Source of the DNA: Lysinibacillus_B sp036662795
Lineage (GTDB): Bacteria > Bacillota > Bacilli > Bacillales_A > Planococcaceae
Assembly (NCBI RefSeq): GCF_036662795.1
Contig: NZ_JBAFWZ010000015.1
Span: forward strand, 16,077 to 80,076
Direction: 5' to 3'
Length of the DNA: 64,000 nucleotides
Below are positions 51,810 to 60,280 of this stretch, piece by piece. The notes below the pieces were generated by a model. That model was not told the DNA's origin. It made no database searches and was given only the letters and a program-made list of their open reading frames with translations. The first letter of the stretch is position 1. Every line of letters starts with the position of its first letter. The position numbers were made by a program, and so were the translations under genes.

Positions 51810-53378
51810 ATGCAACAACTAGAAATTTTACATAAAAGGAATTTGTTTATTTATTATTCTTTACTTCTCTCAATTGCTGCATATTTTATAATACTCTTAA
51901 TTGGAATAATCGAATATCGCTACTATTATCCACACTTTGCAGTACTGTCTATTATCTTTTTAGGACTTTTATTTTATTTAAAAATAAGTCCACGTATAAT
52001 TCAAGTCGCTTTATTAACCTTTTGGAATTTTAATATTATTTTTTTAGTTATTCAAAGTAATCTATTAATTCCTTATTACTGGTTTGTGTTTTTTATTCTT
52101 CTGTCAACAGTCTATCAATCAATCTTTATTAATATTTTTATTTCACTCTTATCGTTTATAGAAATTTCCCTGCTTTATAAGTATTTTTATGAGCCAATGA
52201 GCATTACAGCCCCACAATTAACAAAAATGTATGCTAGCTATTTATTACTTGTTTGCTTGATAGGCATTCTACAAACATTATATATAAAAAAATTGTGGAA
52301 AAGGGTTGAAACAGCCAATTTAGAAAGGGAACGAGAGCTTACCTCTACCGAAGCCTATTTACAGCTATTTTTTGAACAGGCTGGCGATGCAATAGCGGTA
52401 TTTGACTTAGACGATAAAATTATTACTGTAAATCCGGCCTTTGAATCCCTTTACGGTTGGTCGAAAGAAGAATGTATAGGAAATTCATTGCCTCTCGTGC
52501 CCGCGAAAAATGTAGATGCAGCACAAGATCGCTTACAAAGGCTAATGAGAGGGGAACGCTTTAATCTATTTGAAACCGAGGATATGAAAAAAGACGGAAC
52601 AATTTTTGATGCACAAATATCTTTGGACCCTATTTATAACCGACATAATGAGATGATTGCTTTATCAGTTATCTCCAGAGATATTTCATATATTAAAGAA
52701 AACGAGCGTTTAAAAATGCAGTCTGAAAAATTAAAGCTTGCCGGTGAAATTGCAGCTGGTGTTGCACATGAAATTCGCAACCCGATGACTGTAATCTCTG
52801 GCTTCGTTCAAATGATTAATGCAGATAGTAATTCACCGTATAAGCGATATACAGAAATTATTCAATCAGAAATTGATCGTATCGACATCATTATTTCTGA
52901 ATTTTTAGTCTTATCACGCCCTCAATTAGGTTCATTCAAGGAGCTTAATATGCATGATATTGTAAATGAAATGGTAACTTTCTTTAAAATAGAATGTCAG
53001 AATCGAAATATCGAACTTTCTAAAAGAGCAAAGGATGTTTATGCAGTTATTAATGGAAATGAGAACCAAATCAAGCAAGTATTTATCAATATTATGAAAA
53101 ATGCAATCGAAGCAATTGATCGAAATGGAAAAATTTCAATATCGCTTTATACCGAAAGTGGGTATGTTTTCATTCATTTGAAGGATACAGGTATCGGCAT
53201 TCCACAGCAGATGCTTGAGCGGATTTTCGAACCATTTTATACGACAAAATCAAAGGGCACCGGTCTTGGCATGATGATTACAAATAAAATCATTCAAGAT
53301 CACGGTGGAAAAATTACCATTCAAAGTCAAGAAAATATCGGTACTGAAATCCTAATCAAAATCCCCATTCTAAATTAG
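51810..53378 (+). CDS. Membrane PAS histidine kinase, sporulation-kinase type
   Basis: This 522-residue sensor kinase has six hydrophobic segments in the first 170 residues, then a PAS domain (about 190-300; GDAIAVFDLDDKIITVNPAF). The HisKA His is in GVAHEIRNPMTVISGFVQM (near 325), and the HATPase domain has NIMKNAIEAI, KDTGIGIP and GTGLGMMITNKII. It resembles sporulation kinases such as KinB, KinC and KinD, which feed the Spo0F/Spo0A phosphorelay. No response regulator is adjacent. The ATG follows AGGTG by four bases. It is divergent from the M42-murE operon. Confidence 0.85.
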   Translation: MQQLEILHKRNLFIYYSLLLSIAAYFIILLIGIIEYRYYYPHFAVLSIIFLGLLFYLKISPRIIQVALLTFWNFNIIFLVIQSNLLIPYYWFVFFILLSTVYQSIFINIFISLLSFIEISLLYKYFYEPMSITAPQLTKMYASYLLLVCLIGILQTLYIKKLWKRVETANLERERELTSTEAYLQLFFEQAGDAIAVFDLDDKIITVNPAFESLYGWSKEECIGNSLPLVPAKNVDAAQDRLQRLMRGERFNLFETEDMKKDGTIFDAQISLDPIYNRHNEMIALSVISRDISYIKENERLKMQSEKLKLAGEIAAGVAHEIRNPMTVISGFVQMINADSNSPYKRYTEIIQSEIDRIDIIISEFLVLSRPQLGSFKELNMHDIVNEMVTFFKIECQNRNIELSKRAKDVYAVINGNENQIKQVFINIMKNAIEAIDRNGKISISLYTESGYVFIHLKDTGIGIPQQMLERIFEPFYTTKSKGTGLGMMITNKIIQDHGGKITIQSQENIGTEILIKIPILN

Positions 53379-53488
53379 GAATTTCATAAGTATGAGAACC
53401 CTTTAGTATGTCGACAAGGCTGAATTAAATGTATTAGTTCCTACACAATCGACAAATAGGCAATAAAAATAGTAAGATTACAATTCAA

Positions 53489-53536
53489 GGCAAGCCCAGA
53501 CACTTTCCAACAAAAAGTGGAGTGATGGGGCTTGCC
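53489..53536 (+). terminator. AAGCCC hairpin, probable terminator of the kinase gene
   Basis: GGCAAGCCC (53489-53497) pairs with GGGCTTGCC (53528-53536), with inner CACTTT/AAAGTG, followed by GATTTTTAT. The arms are the same as those of the repeats at 48964 and 20191, so a dispersed repeat appears to serve as a terminator. Confidence 0.6.
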
Positions 53537-53639
53537 GATTTTTATACAGCTTTATAAACTAAAACAGGTGTGTTGATTATCAAAAAAATTCCAATATAGA
53601 AGCGTGTTTTTTTAGCGAAATGTCCTATAAAATGACTCG

Positions 53640-53932
53640 CTAGTTGATTGCAGCGGAATCGGCGAGAATGTAGCTGACGGCATTCGCCTTTCGCTACAGA
53701 GCAGTGTTCTTATACACCGGAAGTGAAGCGGCAGGTGCAAAGCTTCCTACGGGAATAGCGAATTACTACCTGTGACGAAAGCGTAGCGACAGTCACATGA
53801 GCCGAAAACCCCGCAGGAAATTTATTTTCGCGAAAGCGAAGCGTCAGCGGCAGTGAGGCACGAGCGACGAGGAGGCTGAGGCCATGCCCGTGGAAAGCGA
53901 GCCGGATGTAGCTGGAATCAACGTTTACCATG
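53640..53932. repeat. GC-rich structured repeat, long copy
   Basis: A roughly 290 bp GC-rich block is bounded by GTTGATT and AATCAAC (inverted). It contains CTACGGGAATAGCGAAT, ACCCCGCAGGAA, CGACGAGGAGGCTGAGG, GCCCGTGGAAAGCGAGCC and paired runs such as GCGAAAGCGAAGCG. It shares short blocks with the copies at 11952 and 48964 but is about twice as long. The gap 53379-54028 contains no convincing gene. Confidence 0.65.
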
Positions 53933-54028
53933 ATTAATTTTTTAAAATTAGGTAAATCAACACGCTTGAAACTAAAATAAAGTTTGTCTAGAGTCTATGA
54001 GAATCCAATACATATAAGTTCCATTTTC

Positions 54029-55417
54029 TTATTTCATAATCGCCCGTACGAGTTTTACTTTTTGCTTATATGGTGGGAATAACAAATTATTCGCCAGCTT
54101 CGAGGAGCGCTTTAAGATCGACTTTGGATGGGTAAAGTTTTCAAAGCTCGCTTTCCCATGATAGGCATTCACGCCTGAAGGACCTACACCACCAAATGGT
54201 AAATGAGCATTTCCGACGTGCGTCACAACATCATTAATACAGCCTCCACCGAACGGTAGCTCATCTAAAAAGTACTTCATAGCGTTTTCATTTTCCGAGA
54301 AGAGATAAGCAGCAAGTGGCTTTGGCAGCTGTCTAATACGATGAATAATCATCGGAAGCTCATTATAAGCCATTACCGGTAGAATTGGACCGAATAGTTC
54401 ATCTTCCATTACAGGACTTAACCAGTTGACGTTTTCAATAATAGTTGGCTCGATAAATAAATCTTCTTTAACCGTACTTCCACCGAACGTAATATTTGCT
54501 GATTCTATTTTTATAATGGATTGTAAACGATCAAACTGACGCTCATTAATAATCCTTCCAAAATCCACACTTTTATGAATGTCCTTGCCATAAAAAGAAA
54601 TAATCGTTTTTTTCAATAGATCCACGAAATCTTTATAAACTGATTTATGCACAAGAACATAATCTGGCGCCACACATGTTTGACCAGCGTTGCTAAATTT
54701 CCCCCAAGCTATGCGTTTTGCTGCTACTTCTAAATTCGCTGTATGATCAACGATTGCCGGACTTTTTCCTCCAAGCTCTAGCGTATGTGGAGTTAACCGC
54801 TCTGCTGCAGCCTTCGCTACAATCTTGCCAACAGCAACACTACCGGTAAAGAAAATATAATCGAACGGTGCATGAATTAAAGCCGTCACTTCTTCCTTTT
54901 CCCCTTGGACTACACGAACATAATGTGGTTCAAAGGTTTCTTCAAGAATCGTTTTGATAATTTCCGCTGTATTTACGGAAGCTTCGGAAGGCTTCACAAT
55001 AGCTGTATTTCCTCCAATAATTGCACCGATTAAAGGCTCCATCACTAGCTGAAACGGATAATTAAATGGACCAATTATTAATACAACACCGTATGGCTCA
55101 CGTACAATGAAGCTTTTCCCCGGCTGAAATTGAATTGGCGTTTTTACAACTTCTGGCTCCATCCATTTATCAATATTGGCAACCATATAGGAAATCGAAT
55201 CAAGGACAATGCCAACCTCAGTGGCATATGCCTCGAATTCACTTTTATTTAAATCAAGCTTTAATGCTTCAATTACTTTTGATTCATATTTTTTTATAGC
55301 TGCCTTTAATTTTAATAACTGCTGCTTTCGGAAATTAGCATCCTTTGTTGCACTTGAAAAATAAAAACCTCGTTGCTCTTCAATCATATTTTCAACATCT
55401 TGAATAGTAAACCTCAA
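54029..55417 (-). CDS. Class 3-type aldehyde dehydrogenase (YwdH-like)
   Basis: This 462-residue NAD(P)-dependent aldehyde dehydrogenase of the shorter class 3 (fatty/aromatic aldehyde) type shows GPFNYPFQLVMEPLIGAI near 105, the cofactor loop FFTGSVAVGK, the Glu in TLELGGKSP and the catalytic Cys in FSNAGQTCVAPDY near 235. PFGGVGPSG lies near 400. I chose the TTG at 55417, eight bases after AAGGAGG; the ATG 11 codons upstream would place this site inside the gene. It appears monocistronic. The substrate is probably a medium or long-chain aldehyde, by family only. Confidence 0.9.
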   Translation of the reverse strand: MRFTIQDVENMIEEQRGFYFSSATKDANFRKQQLLKLKAAIKKYESKVIEALKLDLNKSEFEAYATEVGIVLDSISYMVANIDKWMEPEVVKTPIQFQPGKSFIVREPYGVVLIIGPFNYPFQLVMEPLIGAIIGGNTAIVKPSEASVNTAEIIKTILEETFEPHYVRVVQGEKEEVTALIHAPFDYIFFTGSVAVGKIVAKAAAERLTPHTLELGGKSPAIVDHTANLEVAAKRIAWGKFSNAGQTCVAPDYVLVHKSVYKDFVDLLKKTIISFYGKDIHKSVDFGRIINERQFDRLQSIIKIESANITFGGSTVKEDLFIEPTIIENVNWLSPVMEDELFGPILPVMAYNELPMIIHRIRQLPKPLAAYLFSENENAMKYFLDELPFGGGCINDVVTHVGNAHLPFGGVGPSGVNAYHGKASFENFTHPKSILKRSSKLANNLLFPPYKQKVKLVRAIMK

Positions 55418-55643
55418 ATTAACTTCCTCCTTTTTTTTCGTTTCATGCATAATCCTTTTAGTAACTCACATATTAACTATGTATACATTACTACAACGGT
55501 CTTGTGAAATCCTTTAATTAAGAACAAAGCAAGAAAAAAATCGTACCATTCGAGACGAGTCCTTACAACTTAATACATCCTTGTACATTTCAGTTCGGCA
55601 ATCCAATTAAATACTTATTTTTCAAAGTATAAAGGAGGCAATT

Positions 55644-55793
55644 ATGATGATTATTACTGAAACTTGGTGGGAAACAATTTTTTCTGGTGTATTAGCTATA
55701 GGAATTAATGAGCAAAAGGTGTACCAACTAGAAGACGAATCATTCTTATACTATAAAGAACAATTGCCTAAAGAACACGACGATAACGACTAA
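55644..55793 (+). CDS. Small protein, 49 aa
   Basis: A short open frame with an excellent ribosome binding site: AAAGGAGG (55631-55638) is five bases before the ATG at 55644 and eight before a second ATG. The peptide starts MMIITETWWETIFSGVLAIG and ends in an acidic tail (KEHDDND). The N-terminal third is hydrophobic with two Trp and might touch the membrane. An intrinsic terminator follows 13 bp after the stop. No family is recognised. Confidence 0.6.
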   Translation: MMIITETWWETIFSGVLAIGINEQKVYQLEDESFLYYKEQLPKEHDDND

Positions 55794-55805
55794 TAAAATA
55801 AGAAG

Positions 55806-55840
55806 AAAGCTAAAAACTAGTGCCATCTGTTTTTAGCTTT
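55806..55840 (+). terminator. Terminator of the 49 aa ORF
   Basis: AAAGCTAAAAAC (55806-55817) pairs perfectly with GTTTTTAGCTTT (55829-55840). Confidence 0.8.
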
Positions 55841-56174
55841 TAACGTTTTTTTGCTATTTCTCGTTTCGTCTCTTGATTACACAAAATTGTTTTTGTTCAT
55901 CTATTAGATCGTTGGTAAAAGGATTGCTTTTGCAATCCTTACTATTTCATTTTTCTCCTACGTATTAATCCTCCTATACCCTATACCATTTTAAACGTTC
56001 GAATTTTAGTTAGAGGCTGTCATATTGTTTATATTATGATGATATTACGCCAAGTATACGAAGGCTGAACGTGACAATTTTATGCCAAAAATACATAATC
56101 AGAAAAAGATTCCATAGTACATGTTATAATAAATTTATTGCATTTAATTACGATTTTTGAGAGGAATTTGTTTG
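55841..56174. other. Intergenic stretch
   Basis: No gene is seen. It holds a short perfect hairpin GGATTGC/GCAATCC (55921-55938) and an isolated TATAAT (56125-56130) without a convincing -35 element upstream of the next gene. Confidence 0.5.
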
Positions 56175-56669
56175 ATGAGACAGTTTACAAAACTCTATAT
56201 GGTCTTTATTTTACTGTTAATTATTTTAGGGATAGCCGGTTTTTTTATAGCTGGAGAGCCTGATCAAAAACAATTAGAGGAAGAAGCTTTGAATAAAGCA
56301 CCGGGCTATGAAACAATGACAACCGTATCGGAAATAGTAAGCAAGCAACAACAAGATAATGCCCTTTTAGATATTATTGTAACACCAAAAGACGAAAATG
56401 AAGAAGTATTAATACAGTTACATGGACATGAACAATCATTAGAAAAGGATTTACTCTTAGATAGTTATCATTTACTTATTGAGCTGTCAGCAATTAAACC
56501 AATCAATTCTTTAACAATCTCATGGTTTATGCTAATTAATAATGAGAATGTCGAAGCATTAACGATGACATTTGATCGTACAGCATTAAATACTATAGAT
56601 TCACACACGTTCGAGGAGCTTCCTACCGTTGCATCAAAATACCAAAAGCATGAAGCATTAAATCCTTAA
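56175..56669 (+). CDS. Single-pass membrane protein, 164 aa
   Basis: I do not recognise the family. An N-terminal transmembrane helix (LYMVFILLLIILGIAGFFIA, about 7-26) is followed by an extracytoplasmic or cytoplasmic domain of about 135 residues of mixed alpha/beta character, with no cysteines. The ATG at 56175 is nine bases after AGAGGA; an upstream TTG in frame is less likely. A strong terminator follows. It might be a lipidless exported protein; its function is unknown. Confidence 0.7.
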   Translation: MRQFTKLYMVFILLLIILGIAGFFIAGEPDQKQLEEEALNKAPGYETMTTVSEIVSKQQQDNALLDIIVTPKDENEEVLIQLHGHEQSLEKDLLLDSYHLLIELSAIKPINSLTISWFMLINNENVEALTMTFDRTALNTIDSHTFEELPTVASKYQKHEALNP

Positions 56670-56670
56670 A

Positions 56671-56708
56671 AAAAGGGTAGCTCAGATCGCCTTCTGAACT
56701 ACCCTTTT
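56671..56708. terminator. Bidirectional terminator between the membrane protein and rloB
   Basis: AAAAGGGTAG-TCAGA pairs with TCTGA-CTACCCTTTT. Confidence 0.85.
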
Positions 56709-56740
56709 CCCATTATATTTATCTATTTAGAAGTAATCTC

Positions 56741-57316
56741 CTAAAATATATATCTCAACATATCATGAACGTTGCAATACGGGTTATCACGACTGTCTGT
56801 ATTTCGTAAATTCATCATTTCTAAGCAGTTTTTCATCGCCACTTCATGTCTTAAGGCTATCGGTGCAATGACTTCTGCATTCCCTTTATTTCGTATGTAC
56901 CGTGCTACTTGTAGATGTTGCTCCATTTTTTCATTTAGCACAGCACGTGGATAAACTTCCTTCACATCAACCTGCTCAAAATGTAGTAGTAGCCATAATT
57001 CAAATGCTTCATTCGTATAGCCAATATGAATGCTATGATTTCTACAAAAATCATTCACTTCCTCTAATTGCTTTTCCGATAAATCGTCTTTATCAAAAAC
57101 AATCCACACTTCATCGAAAGGCTGATAGCTTGAATCTCGATAAGCATGCTGTGCAAGCTTTAGGGCAGAGCGCTTCACGTTTTTGATTTTGACACTTACC
57201 ATCTTCGAGCGCTTTAATATTCTCATTTGCTCAAAATAGATGCGCTCCGTTTCACCCTCACAGTAGATAAGAATCGTTTTTCGTAATGGCAGGTTACCTC
57301 TTTCACGCGTTCTCAT
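56741..57316 (-). CDS. rloB: RloB-family TOPRIM-like protein (AbiLii-like)
   Basis: This 191-residue protein begins with the RloB opening TILIYCEGETERIYFEQM, whose Glu is the first TOPRIM-like acidic residue. VWIVFDKDD near 70 gives the DxD pair, and the NEAFELWLLLHFEQV segment is the strongest RloB hallmark. With the upstream AAA ATPase it matches the RloA-RloB/AbiLi-AbiLii arrangement of abortive phage defence, in which the RloB part is a putative nuclease effector. Its ATG lies two bp after the ATPase stop, with the ribosome binding site GAGGAAGAG inside the upstream gene's end. Antiphage activity is an inference from the family. Confidence 0.85.
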   Translation of the reverse strand: MRTRERGNLPLRKTILIYCEGETERIYFEQMRILKRSKMVSVKIKNVKRSALKLAQHAYRDSSYQPFDEVWIVFDKDDLSEKQLEEVNDFCRNHSIHIGYTNEAFELWLLLHFEQVDVKEVYPRAVLNEKMEQHLQVARYIRNKGNAEVIAPIALRHEVAMKNCLEMMNLRNTDSRDNPYCNVHDMLRYIF

Positions 57317-57318
57317 AA

Positions 57319-58593
57319 CTACTCTTCCTCACTTAAATATTGTTGGGATAAATATTCATTAATAACTGGTGTTGCACCAAATTCTCCCTTTAAATAGCGC
57401 TTAGCAACCGAAATATCTGCTCGCTTTTTATGAAGATCCGCAAAATCAAATAATGAATATAGCTCTGATTCATTTTTAAAGCTTTTATTTACAAACCAAA
57501 TTTGGTCTGGGCGGAGCGGCTGATCAAGTAAATCAATTTCATGACTTGTTACGATAAACTGATTATACTTATTCCTTTTACTATTCATAATCGCCATTAA
57601 AAACTCACAAATCGACACATGGAATGCTGTATCAAACTCATCAATTAATATCGTTTTCCCTTTATTATGAGCATCAACCATCACACAGGCAAGATACAGC
57701 ATTCGAACAGTACCCTTTGAATCCATCGTCCAGTTTATGGTTTTCGTCCCAATAGGTGCACCTATTGCATCAAAACTTAAATAATGAATATCGATATCTA
57801 CCTCATGGATGACCCCATCTGACATATCAAAATCTTGAAGTATTGTATTTTTTTCTTTACGCTCTACTCGACGTGCCGTTAAATCCTGGATAGAAAAGTC
57901 TGCAATTTTTAAAAGCTTCAGTACTTCAAGCTTAAACGACTGCTCCTCCAGCTTACGAATCAACGGATGGCTTGAAAGTCGATGAGCCTCATCTAGAAAT
58001 AGTATTTTATTCATAAACCAGTCAAAAATTTTAGCCGCCTGTGGATCATTAAAGACATTTAATATCGATAGGAACGCTGCATTAGGACGTGTATAATGAA
58101 TTAACTCCTCATGCTTTTTACTTTTGACAGTATAATCGTAGTCATTTGTCCTTTCATTATAGGATCGAACAAATAAAGGCTTGGCTGATGCTTTTACTGT
58201 ATTCGTCAAACGCTCGTATACGATTTTTTCATCACTATAATGCACTTCATATTCATAAAATTCACCATCTAAAAGGAGCGAAATAGCGAATTCTGTCGGC
58301 TCTTTTCGATTCTCACCAAGCTTAAATGGCTGATAAGGCAGCTTCATTTGCTTCACATTGCTTAACCCTTCAAAATTAAAGAGGAGGGAACGCAACACTT
58401 TGATGGCAGCAAATATATTTGATTTTCCGCTACCATTCGGCCCGAAAATAAAAGCACTCTTTACAACATTTAATTTATGTATTGTTATTGTATGCGTATC
58501 CTTTAACTTACGTACACGCGCACCTGTAACCATTGAAAAAACCGTTTCTTCCTTATAGGACAAACAATTTTTCACCTTGAAATCTACTAACAA
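57319..58593 (-). CDS. rloA: RloA-like AAA family ATPase (AbiLi-like)
   Basis: This 424-residue ABC-type/SMC-like ATPase has the Walker A motif FGPNGSGKSNIFAAIKVL near residue 50, a signature-like TMDSKGTVRMLYLACVM near 290, Walker B TILIDEFDTAFH near 315, and the switch His in IVTSHEIDLLD. Proteins of this type pair with RloB and act as the sensor/regulator of an abortive defence system. The start appears to be TTG following GGGAAGG. The pair is bounded upstream by a GC-rich repeat (58648-58728) and downstream by a terminator. No restriction-modification genes are near. Confidence 0.85.
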   Translation of the reverse strand: MLVDFKVKNCLSYKEETVFSMVTGARVRKLKDTHTITIHKLNVVKSAFIFGPNGSGKSNIFAAIKVLRSLLFNFEGLSNVKQMKLPYQPFKLGENRKEPTEFAISLLLDGEFYEYEVHYSDEKIVYERLTNTVKASAKPLFVRSYNERTNDYDYTVKSKKHEELIHYTRPNAAFLSILNVFNDPQAAKIFDWFMNKILFLDEAHRLSSHPLIRKLEEQSFKLEVLKLLKIADFSIQDLTARRVERKEKNTILQDFDMSDGVIHEVDIDIHYLSFDAIGAPIGTKTINWTMDSKGTVRMLYLACVMVDAHNKGKTILIDEFDTAFHVSICEFLMAIMNSKRNKYNQFIVTSHEIDLLDQPLRPDQIWFVNKSFKNESELYSLFDFADLHKKRADISVAKRYLKGEFGATPVINEYLSQQYLSEEE

Positions 58594-58647
58594 CTACCTT
58601 CCCTCATTTCTGAAAGTACTATTTTTAGTATAGCAAATTTTTCTAAG

Positions 58648-58728
58648 AAAAGCGCAAGCGCTGGAAGACCCGAATCGAAAGTATCTTTCCCGCTTTCGAC
58701 CGAGGGGCTGGGCGCAGGAGCTAGACAA
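58648..58728. repeat. GC-rich dispersed repeat, short form
   Basis: It begins GAAAAGCGCAAGCGCTGG and contains GGAAGACCCGAATCGAAAG, GCTTTCGACCGAGGGGCTGG and GCGCAGGAGC. It matches 35201-35312 but lacks an internal segment of that copy (around AGCCCCGACATGCGC). Confidence 0.7.
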
Positions 58729-58768
58729 TGCTCAAACCCCCAAAATTTAAACTAGCTTAAACCCTAAC

Positions 58769-58807
58769 AAAAAAATCGACAATTCCAGACAAAGGAAAAG
58801 TCGATTT
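58769..58807 (-). terminator. Terminator of the yceI-like gene
   Basis: AAATCGAC (58773-58780) pairs with GTCGATTT (58800-58807). On the minus strand it is followed by a run of T. Confidence 0.75.
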
Positions 58808-58817
58808 CTTAAGCTTA

Positions 58818-59345
58818 TTATGCTGCTTTATTTAACTCTAGCTCTACATGAATTTTTATATCTTTTCCTACAAGTACACCGCCTGTTTCTAAAGCAGCAT
58901 TCCATGTAAGACCGAATGCTTCACGATTAATTTTCGCTTCGGCCTCAAAGCCATATACTTCCTGCCCCCAAGGATTCGTTCCTTTACCATTATACTCCGT
59001 TTCAAATGTCACTTCTTTTGTAACATCCTTAATAGTTAAATTACCTGTCACTGCGTATGAATCACCCTGTTTTGTAATACTTGTAGACTCAAATAGAATG
59101 GCTGGGAAGGATTCTACATCAAAGAAGTCCGGTGATTTTAAATGATTATCACGATCTTCACTACGTGTATTAATACTTGCTACATCTAGCTTAAACCCAA
59201 TGCTCGCTGTCGTTAAGTCAGCTAAATCATCCGCTTCCACATTAGCAGTATAAGCATCAAATGAGCCCTTTACCTTTGATACCATCATGTGTTTTACTGA
59301 AAAACCAATACTTGAATGCCCTTGATCAATGGTCCAATTTGTCAT
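58818..59345 (-). CDS. YceI-family lipocalin-like protein
   Basis: This 175-residue beta-barrel protein begins with the family motif WTIDQGHSSIGFSVKHMMVSKVKG and contains RDNHLKSPDFFDVESFPAI and ITKQGDSYAVTGNLTIKDVTK. YceI proteins bind isoprenoid-type lipids or amides and are often induced by stress. There is no signal peptide, so it is cytoplasmic. I chose the ATG at 59345, nine bases after AAGGAGG. A perfect 18 bp palindrome lies 22 bp upstream of the start codon, between it and the likely promoter, suggesting control by a MarR-type repressor. Confidence 0.88.
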   Translation of the reverse strand: MTNWTIDQGHSSIGFSVKHMMVSKVKGSFDAYTANVEADDLADLTTASIGFKLDVASINTRSEDRDNHLKSPDFFDVESFPAILFESTSITKQGDSYAVTGNLTIKDVTKEVTFETEYNGKGTNPWGQEVYGFEAEAKINREAFGLTWNAALETGGVLVGKDIKIHVELELNKAA

Positions 59346-59366
59346 AATTGAAATCCTCCTTTTAAT

Positions 59367-59384
59367 TATCTCGAATTCGAGATA
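59367..59384. promoter_or_regulatory. Perfect palindromic operator before yceI
   Basis: TATCTCGAATTCGAGATA is an 18 bp perfect palindrome. It resembles the operator described for the MarR-type repressor MhqR of B. subtilis (ATCTCGAAtTCGAGAT core). It lies just upstream of the ribosome binding site of the YceI gene. Confidence 0.65.
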
Positions 59385-59494
59385 TATGTTAAAATATATA
59401 TGATAAACATGGCTCATTTATGAATCATATTTATCATAATTAACTTACCTTATGTAACCTACTATAAAGATACAATTTACTTACGTCAAGTATA

Positions 59495-59525
59495 AAATAA
59501 AAAAACATATCCCCGTTGAGATATG
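59495..59525 (-). terminator. Terminator of srtB
   Basis: CATATC (59506-59511) pairs with GATATG (59520-59525). On the minus strand it is followed by TTTTTTTATTTTA. Confidence 0.65.
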
Positions 59526-59538
59526 CACGTAAAGAATA

Positions 59539-60270
59539 CTAATTTTCTACAACTTTTGCATGAACGACAAAGCGTTCGTTATCATTTGGAGATATCGTAC
59601 AAGTTGATAGCGTGACGATGCGGTCCGTAGTATTCACTTTAATTGGCATTGAAATTTCTGACCGAGACGTAATATCATTTAAAAAATCCCCATAGGACTC
59701 TTCTGTAAAATCCGTTTCAATATAATAAAAATCAGTCGTTGTTTTATAGGCAGTCAAAATATATAACTCATAGCTCGTATAAAGTATATCAAATGAAATG
59801 ACCGCATGTTCCTCTGCATAGGTCTGATCACTAAAGTTAGATAGACCGCCAAACATGGACTCATTACGCATAACATGACCATATAAAATCGTATGTATCC
59901 CTAACTCTTTAAAGTCATTTCGAAAGTCCATAAAAATACTTCCGGCTCGATTTTCCTCGTCTAAATAATTATGATGTAAATAAAATTCGTTATCCTCCGC
60001 ATGCATAATGGGATTATCTAGCTTCGTCCCATTCAATGCTATCCAGCCAACGATTCTTTCGTTTAATCGCAATAATTCTTGAAATCGCTCACGAACTGCA
60101 TATTCCTTTGCTTCTTCCTGTTGTTCTTTTTCGACACTACCTGAATATACTTGCTGAACCTCATTTAGCTGTGACTCTACCTCGATGTACGTGTAAGCAT
60201 ATTGCCCAAGCATTACTGCCGAAAAAATAAAAACGATTACACAAACAATTTGCACTACTTTCTTTTTCAT
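59539..60270 (-). CDS. srtB: Class B sortase
   Basis: This 243-residue transpeptidase is anchored by one N-terminal membrane helix (KVVQIVCVIVFIFSAVMLG). The catalytic triad of sortases is visible: His in TILYGHVMRN (near 130), Cys in VTLSTCTISPND (near 220) and Arg in NERFVVHAKV near the C-terminus. The long N-terminal extension and beta6/beta7 insertion fit class B, whose members anchor heme-uptake proteins of the Isd type through NPQTN-like signals. It lies ten bp after a damaged ABC ATPase gene on the same strand. No substrate with a sortase signal is seen in the window. Confidence 0.88.
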   Translation of the reverse strand: MKKKVVQIVCVIVFIFSAVMLGQYAYTYIEVESQLNEVQQVYSGSVEKEQQEEAKEYAVRERFQELLRLNERIVGWIALNGTKLDNPIMHAEDNEFYLHHNYLDEENRAGSIFMDFRNDFKELGIHTILYGHVMRNESMFGGLSNFSDQTYAEEHAVISFDILYTSYELYILTAYKTTTDFYYIETDFTEESYGDFLNDITSRSEISMPIKVNTTDRIVTLSTCTISPNDNERFVVHAKVVEN

Positions 60271-60280
60271 TCATTGCCTC

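Noticed and set aside
53710..53931. Open frame in the long GC-rich repeat
   Set aside because: GC-rich palindromic DNA gives long frames by chance, and the peptide resembles no family.
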